A stretch of DNA of 64,000 bases from Numida meleagris. Lineage: Eukaryota; Chordata; Aves; Galliformes; Numididae. A model generated the notes under the pieces. That model ran no database searches, was not told the DNA's origin, and saw nothing but the letters and a program-made list of their open reading frames with translations. Below are positions 1 through 13,800 of the stretch, one piece after another (the first letter of the stretch is position 1; each line of letters opens with the position of its first letter). Location of the stretch: NCBI RefSeq assembly GCF_002078875.1, contig NC_034410.1:78092143-78156142 (forward strand), written 5' to 3'. Made by a program: the position numbers and the translations under genes.

Positions 1-920
1 TTGTAAGATGTCTTGGGTTTTAAGTGTCAAACCATACCCAGCCTAGGAAATCCCTCAAGCAGAATATAGAAGGTGGGATAATGCATTGGGCATTTTTGGA
101 GCTTTGGCCATCTGGCAGGGGGAGAGCTGTATTTCCTGTCCCAAAGGTGTCAGGCATCAAGAAAGCAGATGGCAGGTAGGACACTATCCAGTAAATGTGT
201 ATAACATGAAGATACTCGAACCTCCTGACGTAGAGAATATCTGCTCACCAGAGTAATTTACCATTCTGCATTTCAGAAGAAACGGGACACATTATGAATT
301 GTGGGTACAGTTAAGAGTTTTCTCTCACTATGTATGAGCTCTTCTTGCATAAGCCTCCACAGCATGCACACTAACAAGTCTTGAGCTATCATGGGCTGCA
401 GCTGAGTGCCTTCTAGGACGTCCAAAGCCTCAATTTTCAACTCTCCATTCTGACTCTTTGGACTATGGAGTGCTACCCAGCAAGGCTGGGACTGCACTCT
501 TGCTAATGAAAGACCTTCAAGTATAAAAACAGTTTACAGGAAACACTCAGTATTTTTTCACTTTTCCAAGGCCATTTAGGGTCTCCCATATCTACATCAT
601 CCCCTTCTCTCTTTTCTTTTTCAGACTGAAAAATTCCAAATAATTCTTGCTCTTATGTCACCAAATAACACCTTTGATCACTCTTGTTTCTTCTTCTGTA
701 CCTGTTAATTATGTCTTATATTTTTAAGACTACAGTCAAAACAGTATACAGTATTCTGGGGTGGAATGTGGATTTATTCAGTAGAATAATGTTTTGGTTT
801 TGTTCTCAATTTCCTAATTTACTTCCTTTTGGTCTTCCATTGAGCATTAGTTTTCACCAGGAACAACTGCCAATAGTTACAAGATTTCTCTCAGGCGTAG
901 CAATAGCTTATCATTATAAG
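1..920. other. Intergenic, no gene recognised
   Basis: AT-rich sequence with short chance open frames on both strands. I see no conserved protein motif, splice pattern or recognisable repeat. Confidence 0.6.
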
Positions 921-1486
921 TAGTTTGCTCTAAAAGTAATGCCTCCTATTTATTTCCATGGAAACAACAGATATAACGTGCACAATAATGCTGCTTGACA
1001 GAGCAAATTCTCAGCTACAAAACACCATTTTTCAACATAGTCACTACCATGAGCTATGCATTTTCAGCAGTGATGAACAAGAGTCAGCATGCTCTGCTCA
1101 TAAAAATCTGCATGGCCGTCCAGAACATGGCTTGTCTGTCACGTCACTGTCTCCACTGCTGAAATGCACCACCCATCACCTCACTGTGCTCACATCCACT
1201 GTTTGGTGTCCAGAAATATCCAGCAAGTATTGATGATGAATGTCAATGGATGCCATTTTTTCTGTGTGGAGGAATTCAGTTCCACACTTTTGCTTCATCT
1301 GCACTCCCAAATCAGATGCCATTTTGTCAGAATGCCCCTCTGCTGCCATCTGTCACACAGCAACAACATGTCACAGAGTATTGCTGGGAAGGTTCAACCT
1401 CTGCTGCCATACCACCAACATCTGCCTCTGACACAGTGGGCCAACATCATCAAATAGGAGGCATTACTTTTGGAGCAGCCCTCATA
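921..1486 (-). mobile_element. Short mariner (Galluhop-type) element, copy 1
   Basis: The element is bounded by inverted termini: 'aaagtaatgcctcctattta' at the left and its near-reverse complement 'aaataggaggcattactttt' at the right, followed by 'ggagcagccctcata'. Two other copies at about 7.9 and 42.6 kb share the whole body, so this is a repeat family and not a gene. At about 0.57 kb it is too short to be autonomous (full mariners are about 1.2-1.3 kb). The related copy at 7.9 kb shows that the residual transposase frame runs on the minus strand. The overlapping plus-strand open frames are shadows. The family name comes from recall of chicken repeats; the TIRs and copy number are seen directly. 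Confidence 0.8.
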
Positions 1487-2844
1487 TATGAGCAATCAGG
1501 TTAGTTTCCTGCTCCCTTTCCTGCAGCTTTGTGATTGATAACATTGAAATTTCTCCGCCATTTTGTAATACAGTCATTTTGCATACTAAGATTTTTTTTC
1601 AATTTCTTTGTCATCAGCTTTAGTTTTGACTACTTTGAATAACTTTGCGTTCTTATTATTCAACAATTTCCTAGATCATTTATGGATATAGTAAAGAGCA
1701 TGCATCCCATGGTACATTCCTGTGTTGTACAGATGATCTGTTGTGAGAACTAACCATTTAGCCCCATCTTTTCTTTTAATGAACATTTTTTTTTATGAGA
1801 GAGCTTTTGATGAGACACCTTGTCTGAAGACTTCCTAAAGATACAAGTCTGCTCATCTACTTATTGAGTGCCTCAGAAAAAGCTTTTCAATGTGTGCAGA
1901 ACAACTACACTCTACAAAAACTGTGTTGACTTTTGCTTGTTTAATCATATTTAATCATAGATCTATTCATTCCTTCTTTCATTATACTTTCACCCAATTT
2001 TATTTGCCTGAAAGCCAGACTTTTTGGCTTGCAACACCCAGGAGCACTTTTCAAAATTCAACGTGACATTTACCTCTTTCTATTTCTCTGGCAGCAATAT
2101 AGATTTAAGCAATAGATTGCACACTGCAGTTAGCAATTTGGCAATCTGTTTTACAATCTGGTCACAACCCACTGATCCTGAATTTTCTTCACTATTTTCC
2201 ATTCTTACTTGTGTTTGTCTTTCTTCCCCTTTTCAAGGGAAAAAGCACTTGGGTTCTCAGTTCCTAAAGCTCTTTGTTCATGCTGAAAGTGGTGAAACAT
2301 GAAGAATGACCACGATGTCTCAGAGTTCATAAAAACTTATTTGTATAAAGAGTTTTCCAGGAAAAATTTGACTCCCCTCTTCCATTTAATTTTGTTTTGA
2401 TCCATGTTGTATGTAACCTTTCTATCAGCTATCAAAAGCAACCAAAAAGGTTGTTCAGTAAACCATGAATGATGTTAGATTATCTGTATCTTTAATGCAT
2501 TTTTTTTTTAATGAATAAAAAGACACGTGAATTTTCTACAAAATCCCAAATCCCAAAATTTTCTATTCCATCATCCCACTGCAGAGGTCACTTTTGGGCA
2601 CAAAATGTGAATGCCTGAAAAGTGACTTAGTCCTCGGTATTACAGCCACTCTTTGGAAAGTTTGAAATCCTTTGCTAAAAATGCCTTGCTTGATTGTATT
2701 GTCATACTGATGACTTGGGATTTGGTTTGTCTTTTAGGTGAACACGAAGGTACAAGATTCTACAAAATACTCTTTAAAAAAAACATTGCTATGAAAATTC
2801 AGTAGGGTTTGTAGGACATCTGTACAGACTCTTTTTTTTCCCTA
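1487..2844. other. Intergenic, no gene recognised
   Basis: AT-rich DNA without a recognisable gene. A 92-codon open frame at 2024-2302 has no motif I recognise and no splice context. Confidence 0.55.
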
Positions 2845-2990
2845 GTATAGACTCATAATAAGGTTGGACTTCAAGGGACATGCAGAAATTGTTTAGTTCA
2901 ATACCTCACACAAATAAAGCCCAACTTGTTATCTAGGGCCTAAGCCATGAGCTTTTTAAACACAGGGATTTTTAATATTTACAGTCTGTG
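2845..2990 (-). mobile_element. Old CR1 LINE 3' relic
   Basis: Sequence such as 'taaggttggacttcaaggga' followed by 'tagttcaata' resembles the antisense of the conserved CR1 3' end (ggttggaagggacct ... tagtccaacc). It is strongly diverged and short, so the family call is tentative. Confidence 0.4.
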
Positions 2991-3579
2991 ACTAGAGTTT
3001 TAAAATATCTCTGAAATAACAGGTTGAGACAGACAGGAAAAGTGGCCTTTAGTTCCAAAAGGCGTGTAGGAATTTGACAGAAAGAGTATGTGAAGGATTG
3101 ATGGAAGCAGGGAGAGGAAGAGGGTTGGGACTAGTGTGGGCAGTAATGGTTGACTGAATGAAAGGGATATTATTACTTGGTGGGAGTTCATGGACTGGAG
3201 GTTATTTCAGATAAGAAAGCTTGAGGGGTTGAGGAGTCCATGGGTGCTTAGAAATGGGAAGGTTAAAGTATTTTTAGCCCTGATAGACAAAGGGAGAAAT
3301 GAAAATTCCCAAGTAGGAGTTTTGGGAACATCCTTGCACCTTTAGCGGAGATGCTGAGAAGATTTTTGGGTGTATTCTATATTTCCCTATTCTGCGCTCA
3401 GCAAATCTGATATAATTTTCTTCTCATTTGGCTGTTCAATTTCAATTCTGCATAGTTACCATGGAATGACATTGCCAGATGAACTTCAGACTTAATCCTA
3501 AAAAGGGGGAAAACATTGGAGAAATTGCTGAAAGATAAGTGACAAGCATTTTTAAAATATTCTGCTGCTTTTACTTATG

Positions 3580-3600
3580 AATAATAATAATAATAATAAA
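3580..3600. repeat. (AAT)n microsatellite
   Basis: Six to seven AAT units followed by an A-rich, TA-rich tail. Confidence 0.9.
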
Positions 3601-5776
3601 AAAAATATATATTGTGAATATTTCTTTTAAACCCAGATTACTGGAAAGAGAAATAGCAAAGTCATTTTTTATTCCCAGATATTCAGGTCAATGATACATA
3701 CCTGCACATCTTATAAAAGCAAAGAACTGTTTTGAATTCCTTGTACTTTTTTTAATTTTTTTATTATTATTATTTTTTTTAATGGTAAACCTTACTGGCA
3801 TATTCTTTTCCTTTTCTGATTCTTTGGAAATATTCTTCATTCCTCATCTTCCTAACCTATAGAAAGAAAGAAGGCTGCTGGTGATTTCTTACATACTGTT
3901 CAGATGCTCTAATATAGACTTCCAGGGGAAATTAATAAAATAAGCTAGGGTGCAATTTTGTTGGTATACTCTACTTTTGAAAGGAACATACCACTTCATC
4001 ATATTCACATGGATCTATTTTTGTTGAGAAGAGGATATTACGAGAATTGATAGTTTCCATCAAAACCAGAACGTGTTAGTAGAATTTTGTCTGTAGAACT
4101 GTGCTAACACAATTTCAGGGAAGTTTTCCTTTCTTTTTAATTTGATTCTTAGACGTCCTATGATGTACAACAAGTGTATTTGTTCTTACCAGTGCACTGA
4201 AAATACAGGAATAAAAAGTAATTAGAAAACAAGGTAGCAATGAGAAAACCTTGAGCATTTGCTGCAAGCAGTTACTCAGATATAACTCCCATCATAGGGG
4301 ATTCACCTTCGCTGTAGGAGTGACAAGATACGAGAGCTCCTGGACCCAGAGTCACTGGCATGCTAGATGTGCACCACCCCATCATGGTGCTGTTTTCCCA
4401 GCTGATGTGTTTCAGCAAAAGTGTAAGTGAAGAATAAAAATGTCAGACAAAGTGAGTGGCATTAAACTTAAGATAACTATTCTGTTCTCTTAGTTGGAAA
4501 GATCACAATGACCTTGCTTATTAAAGGAAAATAAGAGATTTAAATTTTTGTTACAGTTGCATATATAGGGGTTGTTCTTTTCTTGCTGGAAATGCTGTGC
4601 AGGCTAAGTTAAAATAATAATGTAAACGTGGTAATAAAGTAATAAGTGCTAATATGGGCTTAGTGAAAATGATGTTGTTAACTAATTTTTCTCAGCTTCT
4701 TAACTAAGGGCTCAAGGAAAACTAAGGGTGAATCTACTGGAGTCTTTTTCAAATATAATGTGATCAACAACAAAATCTTCTGTTTCCACTAGAGTAAGTC
4801 AAGATGAATAAGGCAGAATACTGCTTTGATATTAGCAGTAACGGTTGTGTTGTAGAGCATTTTAGTTTAGGCCAAGAGAAGGTTTCCCAAACAAGTGTTC
4901 TGATCATCCCCATTTCCCCGCTGTGGTACACACTGTGGAGTGGTGTCACAGAAAAGGACCAGATTCCTTCAGGGTAAAGCTAAATTAAAAACTTGTTTCA
5001 GCAGCATACCTAATGTATTCCAACTGCCCATGTCCATTCAGTCCATCAGATTAGAACAAAGTTCAATCAAAATAAAGCTCCCTGAAACATATCTAGTGTT
5101 CACATTGGCTTATTACAGGTACGTGTTTCACTCTACAGATCTGTGCTATTCAGTAATGCAGACAGAGCCAAAATACGTTAAATCTGCTTTTTGATATTTA
5201 CTTAAGCAAGCCTTTCACTCTGCAATAATTTGTTAGATCAGAAACGGAATCTAACAAGTTACAAGTGCAAACCAATCCTACCTATTTATAATAAAATCTG
5301 ATGGTTGACTCTCCATGAGAGTCCTTGTTATCTCAACTCTTTTTAACCCTCTAGTCCCAGAGCTCTTTTCTGTACATCTTTGAGGTCTGTTGTCATTGTC
5401 TTACACCTTACAGCCTTATGAAGATTTTTTCATGGAAATCATCTGGTGCGAAAGTTATCCATGCTCAGTAGGAAAAAGTACATAGCACAAGGAGAAGTAT
5501 TATGGTTTACTGTTTGGCACTTTTTATGCAGAAAGTAAGAACGGGAAAAAAAGGCCTTGCAGAGAGAAGAGAAAGTGTTTAGTGCATAAAATAAAAATAA
5601 AACAAATTGAATGATTGCTCCAGTGTAACTTGAGCACAGATACCTCATAGCCATGAATTGAAAAGTTTCCACACTTTATGGGAATAAGATCATAAAGCTG
5701 TCCCCCAACTTTGACATGTCAACACTGCACCAAAATGATTCTGCTATATCTTAATTTATATTTGCTGAAGAAGCTC

Positions 5777-5803
5777 AAAAACAAACAAACAAACAAACAA
5801 AAA
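5777..5803. repeat. (AAAC)n microsatellite
   Basis: About six tandem AAAC units, flanked by extra A residues. Confidence 0.9.
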
Positions 5804-6107
5804 CCCCAGACCACTGAAAGATAATAACAGAAACAGTACTTTGATTAGAGGCATTGCTGTAGGAGTTTGTAGAACAGTGGGCTGATTGCTCATCATTTGA
5901 TTAGTAATGATGGCAATACCTACAGCCAGACTTTGGAGAACACAGCTGCTGTGATGCTGTGTAATCTGATGAATCACAGCTGCATATAAGCATTAAGTCC
6001 TCACTGACTGAGACTGATTGTAGGATGCTGAATCCACAATTACTTTATATCTTAAAATCTTTACATTGGACAATGCAAAGGAAAGCTTTTTTTCCTATTC
6101 AGCTATT

Positions 6108-6140
6108 TTTACATGGAATTTACATGGAATTTACATGGAA
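6108..6140. repeat. 11-bp tandem repeat, three exact units
   Basis: The unit tttacatggaa occurs three times in a row without mismatch. Confidence 0.9.
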
Positions 6141-7916
6141 TGTATTGATAGTATTTAAGGAGTTGTTCAAAAACATCGTTTGTTGCTGACCTTAGGAGGA
6201 TATTTAAGCCATAGCATTTCCTCTGTTACGAACGCAAATAGTCTTTTCTGAATCTACTATAATAAAATATTTACTGCTTTTTGCTGTAGTGTAAGGTTTT
6301 CAGATGAAGAGCTCAAATCTCTTCCTTGTGTCCTCAAGAGAAAAACAGAAGTAGGGAAAATAATCTTAATATCAAAGTTAATGATGTAAGTTTTGACATC
6401 TGTATTTTATTCCCATCCATCATCTTCTTTTAATCTGTTGTCTCATTTCTGAATTCAGCAATTCACCTATCCACACTCCATTTCTCATCTTCTCCTTACT
6501 ATTTAGTCCCACACTTCCCAACATGTTGCTCATGTGGAAAAACTAGGAAGAACAGGGGTTTGCTGTGTCAATCTTTTCCCTTCCAGGTCTCATCTTAACT
6601 CATATCTACTACCAACCAGTATTGGAACAAAGGTAGTAACCACATCTTTAAAGAAAGCACGTGCTGTTAACTTAGTGGTAGCTGGATTTGAATACACAAA
6701 AATGTAAAGAAATCTTCCTTGTTGCATTGTATGTTAGGCTTCTATGACAGGAAATAAGAAGCAAAAAAAATAGTCTCATAAGGAACTACAGAAATCAATT
6801 ATATTTCAGGTTTTGAAAACTAAAGAACTGGGTAAAGCCTTAACAGTGTAATAATTGTTTGAATGCTACTCCAATTGCAGGTTGCATATATCAGAAACTG
6901 CAAAGCATTAAAATGAATGATATTTTTACAAAGGAAACACATAAATGCAGGGCTCAAAGTAGAACAAATTTCTTTTCAAAAGACAAAACATTTTCTATCT
7001 CCTGTTAGTTGGATAGTAAAGCGCTAATAGCAGACTGAAATAGATTCTAGTTTCCAATATGAAACAGTTCATCACTGTGACAAAAAAAAAAGGAGAATAA
7101 ATAGAGATAATTCAAAAGATGAGAAAGAAATCATTAAAAATCTACAGAAAAAGTCAATCGCAAAAATATGACTCAGTGCTGCTTTAAAGTCCTGCAGGGC
7201 CAAAATGCAGAAAGTTGAGAATAATGTACTTCATATTAAATGGAGGCTAAACCATACTGGTCTGGTCTGGAGAGATGACTCATGGTTTATGATGGCCCCT
7301 GAATAAGAGATGGGACTGCACATTTCTTCTTCAGATTCCTCCTCCATAAAAACCTGCCTGAGGCTTTGTGCTTGCTCCATCTCTGTTCTACCTTCATGCA
7401 CATTTGGCTTTGAAGATCATGTACAGAGATTGTGAATGATCAGGCTTAACCAAGTTGTACAAAGTTATTCTGGCCTTCTTCATCCACTCAGGTAGAAACT
7501 AAGAGAACAGACTTATTAGAGCTCTGGATGACTATATGATGCTGAAATAACAAAACTTCATCAAGGGTCTCAGGATCAACAACAAAAAAAACCCATTTAC
7601 ATTGGACTACCTGTCTGAAAGTTAAAAAAATTTAGTTCAAAGACTTAGTTTCCAGAGGAACAAGGCACCAAGGATATAGCAAAGCATAGAGTATAGAAGA
7701 AGACCTTCACTCTGACAGCAGGAGGATGGTAGCATGGTTACAGCATATGGGTTGCATCTTTCTTCATCCTAGTGTTCCTACAGGAGGACGGATTGCAGCC
7801 ACAAAACACACTCAAACTGAGGAAACAAAAATAAATGTGGCTACTAGCTAATATTTACACAGGATGAAGCAGGCAAAATTCAAAGATGAAAGATAATGCT
7901 TAGGAGTCAATATACA

Positions 7917-8460
7917 GAGGCCGCTCCAAAAGTAATGCCTCCTACTTATTTCTATGGAAGCAACAACAGATACAAAGAGCGCAATAGCATCATTTGATAG
8001 AGCGAATTCTCAGCTACTAAACACTATTTTTCAAGAAAGTCACCACCAGTAGCTATGTATTTTTACCAGCAATGAACAAGAGCCTGCATGCCACACTCAT
8101 AAAAATCTGCATGGCTGTCTGAAACAAGTCCTGTCTTTCACAATGCTGTCGCTACTGCTGAAGCACACCACCCACCACCTCACTGTGCTTACGTTCACTG
8201 TTTGGTCTCCATAAACGTTCAGCAAGCATTGATGACTATCAGTGGGTGCCATTTTCTTCCACATGGAGGAATTCAGTTTCACACCTTTACTTCATTCACA
8301 CTTCCTTGTCAGATGCCATCGTGTCAGACTGCCCCTCTGCTGCCATCTGTCACACGGCAATAACTTGTAACGGAGTATTGGTGGGAAGGTTCAGCTTCTA
8401 CTGCCATACCACCAACATCTGCCACTGACACTGTGGGCCAACATAATAAAATAGGAGGCA
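7917..8460 (-). mobile_element. Short mariner (Galluhop-type) element, copy 2, 3' end cut off
   Basis: It starts with 'gctccaaaagtaatgcctcc' and follows copy 1 throughout. The minus-strand frame at 8097-8282 encodes 'KMAPTDSHQCLLNVYGDQTV' and then 'NVSTVRWWVV', which reads as the N-terminal DNA-binding (HTH) part of a mariner transposase; the catalytic DDD/D core is missing. The right terminus stops inside 'aataggaggca', where CR1 LINE sequence begins at once, so the right TIR is truncated. This is a non-autonomous, dead copy. Confidence 0.82.
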
Positions 8461-10066
8461 GGGACCACAAGATCATTGAGTTCAGTATCCTGAGAGAAGG
8501 ATATAGGGCAATAAATAGGATTGCAACCCTGGACTTCAGGAGAGCTAACTTTGGCCTCTTCAGGGAGCTTTTGGAAGAATTCCATGGGAATAGGCCCTAG
8601 AAGGAAGAGAGCTGTTTAGTACTCAAAGATGACTTCCTCCACGCTCAAGAATGATCTATCCCTTTGACAGGAAATCAAGCAAAGAGGGCAGGAGACCTGC
8701 ATGGATGAACAAGGAACTCCTGACAAAACTCAAACATAAGATATAGATATAGACCATTTGGGATGAATATAGTTGTCAGAGTACAAGAGTATGCAGAAAT
8801 GTGATGAGGAAGATCAAGGCCCTGGGATGTCAAGGACAACAAGAACAGCTTCTTCAAATATACCAGTACTAAAAGGAAACTAGGGAAAATGTGGGCCTGC
8901 TAGTGAATGGGGGAGGGACCCTGGCGACAAAGAAAGCAGAGATACTAAATTACTTACTTGCTTCAGTTTTCATTACCAAGGACAGCCCTCACGAATCCCT
9001 CACTCCAAAGGCCAGAGAAAGTCTGGAGAAAAGAAGCATTGGTTGTGTTCTACCTAGACTTCAGAAAGGCTTTTGACACCGTCTCTTGTGATAACCTTAT
9101 AGGCATATTTAGGAAGTGAGGACTGGATGAGAATCCACTGGTGAGGTGGATTGAGAACAGGCCAAACGGCATGTCTCAGAGGGTTGTGATCAGAGGCATA
9201 GAGTTTAATTGGAGTTCTGTAGCTAGCATTGCCTCCCAGAAGTCAATACTGGGTCCAATATTGTTCAACTTATTCATCAATGACTTGGATAGAGTGCCTC
9301 CTCAGCAAGTTTGCTGATGATACAAAAATGTGAGGAGTGGCTGATACCCCAGTGCGCTGTGCTATCATTCACAAGGATCTTGACAGGCTGGACAGGGGCT
9401 AATCTTCTAGTAGTAGCTCTCTGGAGAACGATCTGGGAGTCCTGGTGGACAAATGGTTGACCACGGGCCAGCAGCGTGCCCTTCTGGCCAAGAAGGGCAA
9501 TGGCATCACAGATTTCTTTAGGAAAAGGATTGCCAGCAGGCTGAGAGAAGCAATCCTCCCACCTGGAGTACCATGTCCAGTTCTGGGCTCCCCAGTAAAG
9601 GAGAGACTTGGGGCTCCTGAAGCAAGTCCAGCAAAAGACTGACAAAATGATTAAGGAACCGGTGCATCTCTTAAATGAGGAAAGGCTGAGGCAGCTGAGC
9701 CTGTTTAGCCTAGAAAAGAGAAGGCTCGGGTGAGATCTGGTCAAAATATAAAAATGTCTGAAGGGAGGGTGTAAAGAGGATGGGGCCGGACTCTTATCAG
9801 TGGTGCCCTGTGAAGAGAGGCAACAGGAACAAACTGAAACACAGGAATTTCCATCTAAACATGAGGAAAAACTTCTCTAATGTAAGGATGACCGAGTGCT
9901 GGAACAGGCTGCCTGGAGAGATTTTGGAGCCTCATTCCTTGGAGATATTAAAAGGCTATCTGTACACAAGGCAGTGTACAGATGTGCTCTTGGGGACCAT
10001 ATTTGATCTCAGAGACTCAACCAGATGATCTCCAGAGGTCCCTACCAACCTCAGACATTCTGTGAT
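8461..10066 (+). mobile_element. CR1 LINE, 3' part of ORF2 plus 3' end
   Basis: A CR1 non-LTR retrotransposon, 5'-truncated and interrupted by many stops and frameshifts. It begins in the linker upstream of reverse transcriptase and runs through the RT. The FADD form of the catalytic YxDD motif is at 9310-9321 ('FADDTK', then a stop). Downstream are the typical CR1 thumb/C-terminal segments ('DLGVLVDKW'-like and 'HLNMRKNFSNVRMTECWNRL'). The 3' end 'gatctccagaggtccctacc' with an 'attctgtgat' terminal repeat lies at about 10035-10066. It abuts the truncated mariner at 8460. At 1.6 kb it is the longest uninterrupted CR1 in the window. Confidence 0.88.
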
Positions 10067-10690
10067 TTCGGATCATTACAAAAAGTTATTTTCTTGAGTT
10101 TTCCTGTTCTTTAATTTGGAGGTTGACAAACAAATGATTGTTTCTGCCACAAAGGTGAAAATAACACTCACTACATTGCTTTTTTTTGCCTTTGTAATTC
10201 CTGCCCATGTAAGAGTGACACTAACACACTCAGTTTTAAATTGACACTCAGCACAGTTCTTGTTGATCCACAGCTATGTATATAAGTTCTTTTTTGAACA
10301 AATGTACTGTAATTAGTCCAATTCAAAGACCTTTCACCCAAAGTTGTTTGCATGTACTGCACTCAAATAAACAAAGCAGAAAACAGCAGGACTATGACTA
10401 CATGATATCTAGACGAAGTCTATCTCTCTGGCAATTCATTCACATCCAGAGCACAACAGTAACCACCTCCCTGTAGCAAGATAAAGCACATCTGAATACA
10501 ACCCAGACCCATTTCTCATAGTAGTAAACAGCAAAAGTTTTCTAAAAGCCACCCCATTACTTAGCAGTATCCTGTTTAGATTAGATCATCTCACAGCTTG
10601 ATATTTCCCCCTGCTAATAGTTTGGCATCTGTGCAGTCCCCAAAGGACATGAAACTAACTATAAAACAAACTATAAAACAGGTTATTGCA
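10067..10690. other. Intergenic, no gene recognised
   Basis: AT-rich spacer between two CR1 copies, without recognisable motifs. Confidence 0.55.
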
Positions 10691-10868
10691 AGTGCAAAGT
10701 CTTTCAGCTGGGTTGCTGCCCTGACCCTGAAGACATTCAGTGTCAGACTGGACAGGGCTCTGGGCAACCTGATGTAGCTGTAGCTGTCCCTATTCATTGC
10801 AGGGTAGTTGGACTAGATGGCCATTAAGAGTCCCTTGCAACTCAAACGACTCTACGATTCTACAATTC
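10691..10868 (+). mobile_element. CR1 LINE 3' end fragment
   Basis: Contains 'agactggacagggctctggg' followed by 'gttggactagatggccatta' and a tail of repeated 'gattctacaattcta', the standard CR1 3' end in sense orientation. No coding capacity remains. Confidence 0.85.
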
Positions 10869-13800
10869 TATTGCCTGCACTGTTCACACCTAAAACTATA
10901 ACTCTGCATGCCCACAGCCCGAGTTCTTTAACTGCATGCACATTGCATCGATGTGTGTTTGCTAGAGGAACTGTAAAGGCAAAATATTTTGTACACAGGG
11001 ACTTGGAACAATCCTCCCTCCTTGCTTGTCAAACGAGAGACCCTGGGCACTCCTCCATTCCCAGTCAACAGTGAGGTGATTCCCTGCCTATAGGAGCATA
11101 CACACATGCAGTCCCAACATTCCCTAAACCTTTAAATTAAGCCAGCCCCTCCTCACAGTTCTGTCTGTAATTTCTGTCAGCTTCTCTCTCTGACCTTTAT
11201 TCTGTCCAGTAATTCCTTTTGTCACATACAGCAGTTTATTGTATCCAGTTACCTTAAGCTCGAGCCAGGGCCTAGCACTTGCATTCAGACTTCAAAAGGA
11301 GTGGTAAAGGTTACAGAACTGATTAAAAAAAAAGTAATCAGCAGACAGACAGGATTGGGATTTTGGTCACATCACATTCCTAGAAACTTTCCTGTACATC
11401 CTTTGACAAACTCCCCAAACCACTGGCAATGGCTCCTGAAAAATCTGCTATCTCCTAGTGCATAAGGGCCACAGAAACCTAGTCTCCAAATACACAAGCA
11501 AATTAACAAAGCAAAATGCCTTTGAGTGCGTTCTCCCTTCTTAAAACCCAGCATGCCTTGAACCCATCATATTCATGTCACAGACACATGGGGAAGAACC
11601 CTTTTCAACCCTAGGTTTGCTGCTGGAACAGAAACTCATATTTCCTCTCTTTTAGCTCTGTCCCTAGACTTCATGCTATAAAGTCAGTCAAGGGTATAAA
11701 TACCAGTGAGAGACAGTGGAAAGCATAACAATGGTATGAAAATAGTGTGCATACAGACTGAAAATACAGAGTTTCTAACTAGCTAAGATTCTACAAGCAG
11801 TGACCTAGTGGAAATAATGATCTCTCTTTTTTTTTTTTAACTGTGAACTGGAGAAGTCTTACAGACATATTCCTGGCCCACTTGGGAGAAAGCTTCCAAT
11901 AGGAACGGACACTTCAATGCCTTCTACATGGTGCTGCTGATCTCAGACAAATAAAAAAGAATGTAAGTCAGGGAAAGAAGCGTTAGTACTTGCAGTATTT
12001 TGAATATAAACTAGATATTCATGATTCCACCAGCAGGCACATGAATATGTGATTCTGAGCTCAACTTGCTGACTATAAGCTCTTTAGACCACTGCTTCAG
12101 TGAAGAAATTTCCCATTCAGCTATTATGTATTAAGAAGTTATAACTCTGCCCTAGAAAATATAGATATCAGGCGTATTAAGATCAGCTAGAGGGACAAGG
12201 AAGTCTTCACTGCAGAAGAATCTGAAGTCAATGTGTTTGAATGTTCATACTACAATCAATGAATTCTGTTGAAATGATGCACTGTAGTATGTTAACAGGG
12301 ACAAAGTGGGGAAATTTAGAAACCAAAGTGCTAACCAATCAAAACTACTCATGTTCATACACACGCTACCAGCATGTGTTAAAGTACCTCAGTGAGCAAA
12401 TACTTTGGAGCTTACTGAAAGTAATCAGCATCTGGAATACATGAGTTTTCTAATCACTCTACACGTTGAAGATATGAGTTTCAAAAGCACAGATTTTCTG
12501 TAATGTAGACAAGGAGGGGAAGTGTCAGTTGTATGCATAACTACTAATTTTGGACAGGATTTTCTGAGGTCAGAGGAAGTAAAACAATCGGTCCCTAAAA
12601 CCCCTTGACAACTGAGACTGTGTAAGTCCTTGAAATGTTTTGTGGTACAATTACCACTGGAAAGAAAGAAGACCTATCAAACAGTGCACACCTTATGTTG
12701 GTGATGCAAAGTTATTGTAATTGAAGTCAATCAGAAAATGTGATATTGAAATTCTGCACAGCCCAACCTAATTTTATTGCAAAGCATTGATGTAGGCATC
12801 AGCTCACACACTGGCGATGAAATGATGACAATCCATGCTAACAGAAGTGCAAAGATCACTATGAAATAGTATGATATTAATATGAATGAGAAAAGAATAT
12901 TTTAATTGCCTATACCATGTCTTCTAATACAAAAAAGGACCTGCTTCATCACCATACATTGCTTCTTGCTTTATACTTCTTGCTCCATAATGTTAGCACT
13001 AGCAATCTCATTCTAGAAATAAACCCATTTGGTGGGTTCATGTTCCTTATTTCCTCTGTAACTAAAAGTAGGATTCTCTCACACTCTGTATGTTACACCT
13101 ACTCCTCTCCTTCTGGTTAACGAAGGCATTTCTCAATACATGACTGCAGAAGATGTACCCACTAGGCAGTCACTTTAAACTACATATCAACTAAATTAGA
13201 TGGGGCTTATGTTGCAGATTTGGCCCCAAATGACTCACGACCTGTTCAGACTCATTTATTCTTTTGGCAGCATTATCTTTTTTCTTTCTCTCTTCTGATG
13301 TAATAGCCTACTCTTCTGATGAATTTAGAAAGAGACTCTGTGCTCGATTACTTATCTAAACCAGCTAACCTCTGACTCTCTGATCAGCTTTTTATGTTAT
13401 TACCTATTTTGCCGAACATGATGTGTGGTGATAAGAAGTAGGTTAACCCTCAGCTGATCATCAGGTGTCCATCAAACCACTCTCTCACTCCCCCTCCTTG
13501 GCAGGACAGAAGGAGAAAATATAATGGAAAAGCTCATGGGTTCAGATAAGGACACACAGATCACTTGTGAAGTAATACTTACGTAATGAATTTTTTTTGC
13601 AAATCTGTGCTTAAAATATGTTTTTTTTTCCTTTGAGCATATTCCTCTGTGTTATTTATAGAGATTTATTCCTTAAAAAAAGAATAAACATATCTGAACG
13701 AAAGTGTCAATTACTTTCTATGTATGCAATGTAGATTGAAGCCAAAATTTAAAAATTAGTTTCAATTTTTATTTTATTTCATTCACAATCAAATAATCAT

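Larger units (their letters stand above)
2991..7916. other. Intergenic with simple repeats, no gene recognised
   Basis: No conserved coding signal over about 4.9 kb. It contains an (AAT)n microsatellite at 3580-3600, an (AAAC)n run at about 5777-5803 and an 11-bp unit repeated exactly three times at 6108-6140. The 60-84-codon open frames here have no recognisable domains. Confidence 0.55.

Noticed and set aside
1164..1504. Overlapping plus-strand frames of 63-97 codons
   Set aside because: They recur at the matching places of the other mariner copies and run opposite to the transposase remnant.
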